A stretch of 7,945 bases of DNA, taken from contig JAJPYV010000039.1 in assembly GCA_021204735.1 (NCBI GenBank), positions 1 to 7,945 on the forward strand. Reading direction: 5' to 3'. The translations under genes and the position numbers were made by a program. Source of the DNA: Prevotella sp. (GTDB lineage Bacteria > Bacteroidota > Bacteroidia > Bacteroidales > Bacteroidaceae). Each line of letters opens with the position of its first letter. The first letter of the stretch is position 1. The notes under the pieces were generated by a model. That model was not told the origin of the DNA. It made no database searches and saw only the letters and a list, made by a program, of their open reading frames with translations. Below are positions 1-5,224 of this stretch, piece after piece.

Positions 1-1
1 G

Positions 2-631
2 ATAATTCACATAGGGGATAATTTCTATCAAAATAATTATATCTATAAATTGCTTTCAGTGCCTTCAATTGACGTAACGTCAATACTTGATAACATTTCT
101 TCATATAAGTATGTGATTACCAAGTTTAATGTGGATTATATGCCATTAGATTTTCCACAAAAATATCCATTGGGTAAGGATATCGATATAATTTGTTCGG
201 ATAAAGAAAATTATTTCGCTGTAAAAAAACAAATAGAGGAGTTTAGCGTTAAATATAAGGATACATATTCAATACGGGAAGTTCTGAAAACAAATAATAC
301 AGAAGGCGAGTATCGGACGTTAATACGTTTCGAACAGGAACACTATTTAGTATTACAGTTTGATATTTCATGTCGAACGGGAACGACCAAGGCTGGATTT
401 GAGTCGGAAATGGTAAATGACAGAGTTGTAAATAAGAATTTCTATACATCATCACCTTCATTCGAGATTCTCATAAGGCTATGTGAATTGAATGATTATC
501 CACATAAAAAGCACCATTTAGAGTATGTGTATAAGCACAAGGAAGACATAAATTCTGAATTGTGCGACAAGTATTTGAATTTTAATTGGAGAAAAATAAT
601 CAATGACAAAGCCTCCCCAAATAATAGCTGA
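2..631 (+). CDS. Nucleotidyltransferase-like protein, 5' end outside the window
   Basis: The frame is open from the left edge to TGA at 629-631, giving at least 209 residues. A TTG codon at 50 could serve as a start, but the frame continues upstream without a stop, so the true start probably lies outside. Counting from base 2, residues 57-64 read PLGKDIDI, which fits the Asp-x-Asp metal motif of polymerase-beta-type nucleotidyltransferases (D60, D62), and FDIS at 120-123 could supply the third acidic residue (D121). The C-terminal 60 residues are charged and look helical, with no membrane segment. The end overlaps the next gene by 29 bp, which indicates one operon and coupled translation. In a surface-sugar locus it may modify a sugar or lipid, or be a small nucleotidyltransferase of unrelated role. 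I do not recognise the exact family; the fold call is inference from the motif. Confidence 0.7.
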   Translation: MIHIGDNFYQNNYIYKLLSVPSIDVTSILDNISSYKYVITKFNVDYMPLDFPQKYPLGKDIDIICSDKENYFAVKKQIEEFSVKYKDTYSIREVLKTNNTEGEYRTLIRFEQEHYLVLQFDISCRTGTTKAGFESEMVNDRVVNKNFYTSSPSFEILIRLCELNDYPHKKHHLEYVYKHKEDINSELCDKYLNFNWRKIINDKASPNNS

Positions 632-1478
632 AATAGGTTGCAATCACAAAGGTGATATGGCAATCGCAAAAGAAATGATAATGACGGCTGCCACATATTG
701 CAAGGCAGACGTTGTAAAATTCCAAAAACGTTGCAACAGGGAGTTGCTGACACCAGAGGAATATATTGCACCGCATCCACATCCAGAAAATTCATACGGA
801 AATACTTACGGTGAACACCGGGAGTTCCTCGAATTTACTTTGGAACAACACATGCAATTGCAGGAATGGTGCAAAGAGTTTGGTATTGAATATTCAACAT
901 CAGTTTGGGATATAACCTCTGCTAAAGAAATTTGCACGCTTAAACCAAATCTGATAAAAGTTCCTTCGGCATGCAATCTCAACAAAGGATTGTTGACTTA
1001 CTTATGTGATAATTTCAAAGGTGAGATACATCTTTCTTTCGGTATGACTACACGTGAGGAAGAAGAAGAAATAGTTCAATTCTTTGAATCAAAAGGAAGG
1101 AATAAAGATCTTGTTATATATGACTGTACATCAGGCTATCCAGTTCCATTTGAGGATATATGCTTGTTGGAACTTACACGTTTACGAGAGTTGTATGCAG
1201 ACAGAGTTAAAGCTGTAGGTTTCTCTGGTCATCATCTTGGCATCGCAGTGGATTCTGCAGCAGTGGCATTGGGAGCAGAATGGATTGAAAGACACTTTAC
1301 TCTTGACCGTACATGGAAAGGAACAGACCATGCAGCTTCGCTTGAGCCAGACGGTGTTAGGAAATTGGCTCGTGATTGTCGTGCAGTAGCAAAGGCTTTG
1401 ACTTACAAAAAAGAAGATATTCTTGACATAGAGAAAGTTCAAAGGGATAAATTAAAGAAAAATCAAGTTAAATGGTAA
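603..1478 (+). CDS. neuB: Sialic acid / KDN 9-phosphate synthase, NeuB family without SAF domain
   Basis: A 291-residue cytoplasmic TIM-barrel synthase that condenses phosphoenolpyruvate with a hexose or hexosamine (or its 6-phosphate) to a nine-carbon nonulosonate. Family motifs run in order: IIAEIGCNHKGD at 7-18, KFQ at 39-41, CTSGYP at 175-180, GFSGHH at 206-211, ERHFTLD at 229-235 and GTDHAASLEP at 240-249. Histidines in the SGHH and ERHF motifs sit where the family binds its metal. The SGH...ERH.TLD.TWKG.DH.ASLEP wording resembles animal NANS, which uses 6-phosphorylated substrates, more than the GYSDHT form of direct Neu5Ac synthases; the substrate is therefore inferred to be Man-6-P or ManNAc-6-P. 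Typical members have about 340-350 residues and end in an antifreeze-like SAF domain; this one stops in the linker before it. A GGAG at 588-591 lies 11 nt before the ATG. The ATG overlaps the upstream gene, and the stop overlaps the next start by 7 bp. Confidence 0.92.
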   Translation: MTKPPQIIAEIGCNHKGDMAIAKEMIMTAATYCKADVVKFQKRCNRELLTPEEYIAPHPHPENSYGNTYGEHREFLEFTLEQHMQLQEWCKEFGIEYSTSVWDITSAKEICTLKPNLIKVPSACNLNKGLLTYLCDNFKGEIHLSFGMTTREEEEEIVQFFESKGRNKDLVIYDCTSGYPVPFEDICLLELTRLRELYADRVKAVGFSGHHLGIAVDSAAVALGAEWIERHFTLDRTWKGTDHAASLEPDGVRKLARDCRAVAKALTYKKEDILDIEKVQRDKLKKNQVKW

Positions 1479-2626
1479 TCGCATTCATACCAGTAAGAGG
1501 CGGGAGTAAGTCCATCCCCCTTAAAAACATAAAACCATTCTGTGGTAAGCCATTGGTGTGCTGGAATATTGAGGCATTAGAGGCATCTGAAAAAGTTGAC
1601 GAAATAATTGTCGCTACAGATTCAGACAAGATTGAAGATGTTGTTTTGGCACAGAATTACAGAAAAACAAAGATTTATCACCGTTCTGCTGAGAATGCCT
1701 GTGATACAGCAAGCACGGAAAGTGTGATGCTGGAATATATCGATTATGCCAATTTGAGTGAAGATACTATATTCATGTTGGTACAGGCAACATCTCCTTT
1801 GACAGAAACGCAACATTTCAGTGAGGCATTGGAATTATATGCCAAAGGAGAATATGATTCTATTCTGACCTGTGTCCGTAACTACCGTTTTTTTTGGAAT
1901 GCAAATGGTACAAGTATGAATTACGACTATCTCAACCGTCCTCGTCGGCAGAATTTCGATGGATTGTTAATGGAGAACGGAGCATTCTATATCAATACGG
2001 TAAGAAATATATTGAAAAACGGAAATCGTCTGGGTGGCAATATTGGTATTTATGAAATGCCTGAATACACTGCGACTGAAATAGATGAGCCAGACGATTG
2101 GATTATTCTTGAAAACTTGATGCAAAAACATGTATTAAGCAAGCAAGTTAAAGAAAAGAAAGATATAAAACTGTTCATTTCCGATGTGGATGGTACACTG
2201 ACAGACGGTGGTATGTATTATTCTGAAAACGGAGATGAACTGAAAAAGTTTAATACACGTGATGGTATGGGATTCCAAATGCTTCGCGAAAAAGGTATAA
2301 AAACTGGTATTATCACTTCCGAGAATACTAAGATTGTGGAAAATCGAGCAAAGAAATTAAATGTTGATTTTCTAATCCAAGGAAAGCGTGATGGTGGCAA
2401 ATTGGCGGCAGTAAAGGAAATTTGTGAAAAAGAAAATATTTCTCTTTCAGAAACAGCTTATATTGGTGATGATATCAACTGTATAGAACTGTTGTCTAAT
2501 GTCGGTTTTGCGGCTTGTCCAGCTGATGCTTGTATAAGAGTTAAAAACATTCCGCAAATTCTTATAATGTCAAGAAATGGCGGTGACGGTTGCGTGAGAG
2601 AATTTATCGATGTTTTTTTTGAATAA
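1472..2626 (+). CDS. neuA: CMP-sialic acid synthetase fused to KdsC-like HAD phosphatase
   Basis: A 384-residue two-domain enzyme. Residues 1 to about 225 are an acylneuraminate cytidylyltransferase that makes CMP-nonulosonate from CTP: IPVRGGSKSIPLKNI at 6-20 is the CTP-binding loop, QATSPLT lies at 105-111, NGAFYI at 169-174 and EIDEPDDW at 203-210. Residues 232-384 are a class C0 HAD phosphatase like KdsC and KDN-9-phosphate phosphatase: DVDGTLTDGG at 238-247 (D238 nucleophile, D240), KKFNTRDG at 258-265, IITSEN at 280-285, GGK at 308-310, GDD at 332-334, and a GGDG.VREF tail at 370-378. Position 337, usually Asp in the GDDxxD motif, is Cys. The domain order matches vertebrate CMAS. Together with the upstream synthase, the fusion would dephosphorylate the 9-phosphate and then activate the free sugar. 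KdsB is excluded because the GGSK loop is of the NeuA type. ATG 1472 sits inside the neuB stop (ATGGTAA), so translation is probably coupled. Confidence 0.92.
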   Translation: MVIAFIPVRGGSKSIPLKNIKPFCGKPLVCWNIEALEASEKVDEIIVATDSDKIEDVVLAQNYRKTKIYHRSAENACDTASTESVMLEYIDYANLSEDTIFMLVQATSPLTETQHFSEALELYAKGEYDSILTCVRNYRFFWNANGTSMNYDYLNRPRRQNFDGLLMENGAFYINTVRNILKNGNRLGGNIGIYEMPEYTATEIDEPDDWIILENLMQKHVLSKQVKEKKDIKLFISDVDGTLTDGGMYYSENGDELKKFNTRDGMGFQMLREKGIKTGIITSENTKIVENRAKKLNVDFLIQGKRDGGKLAAVKEICEKENISLSETAYIGDDINCIELLSNVGFAACPADACIRVKNIPQILIMSRNGGDGCVREFIDVFFE

Positions 2627-2646
2627 TATTTTGGGCGTGTAATGCG

Positions 2647-3561
2647 CTATTCTTTCTTGAATGCATCTATTAAGGAGTTTCGTGTATGGTTTATTATTTC
2701 ACAATTCATGTAATCTGAATATTCTTTCAGGGCAAAATAGCCCCCGAAAAGATTTGAATTAAACCACAAGTATTCATTTACAGTCATGTTTTCCATTGTT
2801 AGTCTAAGAGGTTTCAGCTCTTGTATTCCTTTGTCATAGAAATGCGTCACACGTGAGCAAAGCACATTATTCTCGTTGAGTTCGAGATTACCAAAGAAAT
2901 TGTGATCAACGCCATAGAGATGTATCTTGCTGTAACGGAGATGTATAGCTATGTATATGCAATTTTGTATAACTGTTCCATATTGTCCGTTTGCCAATCC
3001 TTTGCTAAACATCCAATGGCGAAATCTTTTGCCACCCATACACTCTACAGTATGGAAAGGAACAATCTTTATGTGGGGATTACCTTCAAGCCATTTGGCC
3101 AATTTAACGTAAACGTATGGTACGTAGATATTCATATCCCACGAAGTGTCATCGAACAAGTGTTTAACAAGAGCTTTCGTGTTTTCTCTATTGGGATAGT
3201 TATCCAAGAAAAAAGCAGGGTCGCTAAGGCAGTAGTAGCGTGGTTTTATAAATTGAAATATGTCATCATTGGCGAGAAAGTTTGTAAAGAAAACATCCTT
3301 GTTTTGCCATTTTTCCTCATCATTTCTGATTCTTACAAGTGTTTCTTTTAATGAAGGTCCATTGGCGAGTATCATCATCTCGTTAGATATTGCTTTTTCA
3401 AATGGTCGTACTGTTCTGATATAGTCCTTGAAATCCTCTGCGATTAACAACCACCAGAGGTTGAACATCGCTAACATGGTTCTGTTTATTGCCTTTGAAA
3501 TCTCTTTAGGCTTTCCGGCAATTTTTATTCTTAATGTCTTGTAAGGGTCTTTTTGTATCAT
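2647..3561 (-). CDS. GT42/DUF115-like protein, candidate sialyltransferase
   Basis: A 304-residue protein, convergent with the neuA fusion and 20 bp from it. After a 60-residue N-terminal extension with a hydrophobic patch at 30-40, the core opens with MMILANGPSLKE (62-73), the nucleotide-loop signature of Campylobacter Cst-type GT42 sialyltransferases and DUF115/MptE-like proteins. Order and spacing follow Cst-II from memory: TN at 93-94 (Cst-II N31), SDPAFF at 113-118 (Cst-II NPSLFF), YSKIHLYGVD at 210-219 (YKEIYLSGID), THF at 239-241 (SHY) and NSLIDAF at 295-301 (NSLLANF). The CMP-contacting asparagines appear kept (N67, N94), but Cst-II N51 aligns with D114, Y156 with N221, and catalytic H188 with K244, although H240 is nearby. 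It is therefore either a divergent transferase with changed chemistry or a DUF115-type protein. Location beside CMP-sialate genes favours transfer of that sugar; this is inference. No signal peptide is seen, so it is probably cytoplasmic or membrane-associated. Confidence 0.6.
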   Translation of the reverse strand: MIQKDPYKTLRIKIAGKPKEISKAINRTMLAMFNLWWLLIAEDFKDYIRTVRPFEKAISNEMMILANGPSLKETLVRIRNDEEKWQNKDVFFTNFLANDDIFQFIKPRYYCLSDPAFFLDNYPNRENTKALVKHLFDDTSWDMNIYVPYVYVKLAKWLEGNPHIKIVPFHTVECMGGKRFRHWMFSKGLANGQYGTVIQNCIYIAIHLRYSKIHLYGVDHNFFGNLELNENNVLCSRVTHFYDKGIQELKPLRLTMENMTVNEYLWFNSNLFGGYFALKEYSDYMNCEIINHTRNSLIDAFKKE

Positions 3562-3643
3562 TATATTATTTTTGTCGCATAGAGCAAAGTACGTATAAAC
3601 TCAAATTTGCTTGGTTGTGTCTTTGCTTATGTGATAGTTTTTG

Positions 3644-3651
3644 CAAACTTA
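3644..3651 (-). promoter_or_regulatory. Candidate -7 box for the GT42-like gene
   Basis: Read on the minus strand the bases are TAAGTTTG followed by CA, a full match to the Bacteroidetes TAnnTTTG -7 element. Transcription would begin near 3637 and leave a leader of about 75 nt before the ATG at 3561. No convincing -33 TTG element is visible about 20 bp upstream, so the call rests on the -7 box and its position. Confidence 0.5.
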
Positions 3652-3716
3652 CATAAAATTTTCTGAATAAAGATATTACTTTTCACAACTTATAGAAATA
3701 TTACAGAAAAAAATCG

Positions 3717-3724
3717 TAATCTTG
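3717..3724 (+). promoter_or_regulatory. Candidate -7 box for kdsA-kdsD
   Basis: TAATCTTG differs from TAnnTTTG at one base. The nine bases TTGCAGTCC (3722-3730) recur exactly at the rplM promoter (6737-6745), which strengthens the call. The start of transcription would be near 3730, about 14 nt before the kdsA ATG. No clear -33 element is seen. Confidence 0.55.
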
Positions 3725-3743
3725 CAGTCCAAATCAATTATAT

Positions 3744-4496
3744 ATGAATACAACTATTATTGCGGGACCTTGTGTCATAGAAAATTACGAGCTTTTAGAT
3801 ATAGTGGCACAAGAATTGGTGCGATTGAATGATAAGTATAATATAGACATTATTTTCAAGGCTTCTTTTGACAAGGCTAACAGAACGTCTATAAATTCTT
3901 TTCGTGGACCTGGATTGGAAAAGGGCTTGCAAATGCTGCAGGATATTAAAAGTAAATATGCCTTGAGACTGCTGACGGATATTCATGAAACTTATCAGGC
4001 AAATCCTGTCGGTGAGGTCGTGGATGTAATACAGATACCTGCGTTTTTGTGCAGACAAACTGATTTGCTTGTTGCTGCTGCAAAAACAGGTAAAATTGTA
4101 AATATAAAGAAAGCGCAGTTCTTATCTGGAACGGATATGCAATTTCCTGTTCAAAAGGTTCGTGAGTCGGGTAATAATAATGTGTGGCTTACTGAACGGG
4201 GCAATATGTACGGATATAACAACTTGGTGGTGGATTTCCGAAACATAGCCGATATGAAGAAATATACTGATACGGTAATTATGGATTGTACACATTCTGT
4301 GCAACGTCCGGGGGCTGCCGGTGGTAAGACGGGTGGTAATCGTGAGTTTGTTCCTGCCATGGCATTGGCGGCAAAGGCTTTTGGTGCTACAGGTTATTTC
4401 TTTGAGGTGCACCCAGAGCCAGAATGTGCATTGAGCGATGGTCCCAATATGTTATATTTGAAAGATTTGGAAAAGACAATAATTCCGTTATTATAA
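3744..4496 (+). CDS. kdsA: 3-deoxy-D-manno-octulosonate 8-phosphate synthase, metal-dependent class
   Basis: This cytoplasmic enzyme condenses phosphoenolpyruvate with D-arabinose-5-phosphate to Kdo-8-phosphate. The 250-residue chain is somewhat shorter than E. coli KdsA (284) but complete for the family. Motifs: IAGPCVIE at 6-13, FKASFDKANRTS at 38-49, GPGLEKGL at 55-62, QIPAFLCRQTDL at 97-108, NIKKAQF at 120-126, CTHSVQRPG at 182-190, and FEVHPEPECALSD at 220-232. C10, H184, E221 and D232 line up with the four metal ligands of Aquifex KdsA (C11, H185, E222, D233), so this is a metal-dependent class II enzyme; metal-free enzymes have Asn in place of the Cys. The chosen ATG gives the normal short N-terminus before the first strand. 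The next gene, kdsD, supplies its substrate and starts 9 bp downstream, so they form an operon behind the promoter box at 3717. As it sits in a surface-polysaccharide locus it may be an extra copy beside the one for lipid A-core. Confidence 0.95.
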   Translation: MNTTIIAGPCVIENYELLDIVAQELVRLNDKYNIDIIFKASFDKANRTSINSFRGPGLEKGLQMLQDIKSKYALRLLTDIHETYQANPVGEVVDVIQIPAFLCRQTDLLVAAAKTGKIVNIKKAQFLSGTDMQFPVQKVRESGNNNVWLTERGNMYGYNNLVVDFRNIADMKKYTDTVIMDCTHSVQRPGAAGGKTGGNREFVPAMALAAKAFGATGYFFEVHPEPECALSDGPNMLYLKDLEKTIIPLL

Positions 4497-4505
4497 TAAA
4501 TTATT

Positions 4506-5090
4506 ATGGCTTCGAAGAAATATGCGATAAAATGTTTTCAGGATGAGGCGCAAGCTATATTGGACTTAATACCTTTGTTGACAGATGATTTTGACAAGGC
4601 GATAGAATTGATTTATCAGTGTAAGGGAAAGTTGATTGTTACAGGTGTAGGCAAGTCTGGTCATATCGGGGCGAAAATCGCTGCTACACTGTCAAGTACT
4701 GGAACTCCTTCATTCTCCGTAAATCCATTGGATGTTTATCATGGGGATTTAGGCGTTTTTACTTCCGATGATGTGGTGTTGGCTATTTCCAATTCTGGGA
4801 ATACGGATGAATTACTTAGATTTTTACCCTTGTTGCATGAGCAAAAAATACCGATTATTAGCATGTCGGGAAATCCTGATTCTCTTTTGGCACAGTATGC
4901 GACTTGCCATTTGAATGTTTCCGTAAAGCGCGAGGCTTGTCCCTTGAATTTGGCTCCCACTTCGTCCACAACTGCTATGTTGGCAATGGGTGATGCAATT
5001 GCTTGTGCTTTGATGGAAATGCGCCATTTTAAGGCTTCCGATTTTGCCCAATTCCATCCTGGTGGCAGTCTTGGGAAAAGGTTGTCGTGA
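4506..5090 (+). CDS. kdsD: D-arabinose-5-phosphate isomerase, single SIS domain
   Basis: This cytoplasmic isomerase converts D-ribulose-5-phosphate to D-arabinose-5-phosphate, the sugar substrate of KdsA. The 194 residues hold one SIS domain: VTGVGKSGHIG at 45-55, SSTGTPSFSV at 63-72, YHGDLG at 78-83, ISNSGNTDE at 94-102, KREACPLNLAPTSSTTA at 141-157 and FHPGGSLGKRL at 183-193. K50, H79, E102, E143 and H184 match E. coli KdsD K59, H88, E111, E152 and H193, so the catalytic set looks complete. The protein stops just after the GGSLGKRL motif, where the E. coli enzyme (about 328 residues) continues into two CBS domains. The frame beyond the TGA gives only about 11 codons before another stop and has no CBS-like sequence, so this is a natural single-domain form rather than a fresh frameshift. 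A single-domain isomerase of this kind is, to my memory, known from Bacteroides fragilis. Confidence 0.92.
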   Translation: MASKKYAIKCFQDEAQAILDLIPLLTDDFDKAIELIYQCKGKLIVTGVGKSGHIGAKIAATLSSTGTPSFSVNPLDVYHGDLGVFTSDDVVLAISNSGNTDELLRFLPLLHEQKIPIISMSGNPDSLLAQYATCHLNVSVKREACPLNLAPTSSTTAMLAMGDAIACALMEMRHFKASDFAQFHPGGSLGKRLS

Positions 5091-5143
5091 AAATTTTATG
5101 GCATTATATGAAGAATTGGTATTGAATGGACTATATGAGTAGT

Positions 5144-5216
5144 ACGATAACTTAAATCATCAATGCAAAACATAGCATTTTAAAAATAAAGCGTTAAATT
5201 TGCAGATAGTTATCGT
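5144..5216. repeat. 8-bp inverted repeat flanking the wzx promoter box
   Basis: ACGATAAC at 5144-5151 and its exact reverse complement GTTATCGT at 5209-5216 enclose 57 bp that contain the candidate wzx -7 box at 5195-5202. The match does not extend beyond 8 bp in either direction. It could be a split operator, the arms of a small invertible promoter segment as known for Bacteroides capsule loci, or chance: a rough estimate for a 134-bp spacer is about 0.1-0.2 such pairs, and more in AT-rich DNA. The rest of the 5091-5224 spacer holds a weak 5-bp hairpin (5162-5166 with 5175-5179) and no coding frame. Confidence 0.4.
5195..5202 (+). promoter_or_regulatory. Candidate -7 box for wzx
   Basis: TAAATTTG is a full match to TAnnTTTG and is followed by CAG, as at the kdsA and rplM boxes. 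The predicted start near 5208 leaves a leader of only about 17 nt before the wzx ATG at 5225. No good -33 element is visible about 20 bp upstream, so an activator may be needed, or the box may be weak. Confidence 0.55.
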
Positions 5217-5224
5217 GAAAAAGC

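Larger units (their letters stand above)
3562..3743. promoter_or_regulatory. Divergent intergenic region between GT42-like gene and kdsA
   Basis: This 182-bp AT-rich spacer separates two genes transcribed away from each other and carries one candidate -7 box for each direction (3644-3651 minus, 3717-3724 plus). A short inverted repeat TTTGC (3622-3626) / GCAAA (3643-3647) overlaps the minus-strand box, and ATATTAC occurs twice in direct orientation (3673-3679 and 3698-3704). I see no terminator, RNA gene or further coding frame. The repeats are short enough to be chance in AT-rich DNA. Confidence 0.6.

Noticed and set aside
50..52. TTG as start of the first gene
   Set aside because: The frame is open to the left edge, there is no Shine-Dalgarno-like site before it, and the motif spacing gives no reason to start there; the gene is better treated as cut by the window.
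1472..2150. KdsB (CMP-Kdo synthetase) as identity of the N-terminal domain
   Set aside because: The loop reads VRGGSKSIPLKN, the NeuA form, not the ARYxSTRLPGKP form of KdsB.
2621..2652. Bidirectional terminator between the neuA fusion and the convergent gene
   Set aside because: GAATA/TATTC and GCG/CGC pairings are too short and no suitable U-tract follows on either strand.
2902..3351. 149-residue open frame on the plus strand
   Set aside because: It lies antisense within the GT42-like gene, which has recognisable motifs and a promoter box; the plus frame shows no family signature.
5088..5140. kdsD as a pseudogene that lost its CBS domains by a frameshift
   Set aside because: No CBS-like residues appear in the frame after the stop, the SIS domain ends cleanly, and all catalytic residues remain; single-domain isomerases exist in Bacteroides.
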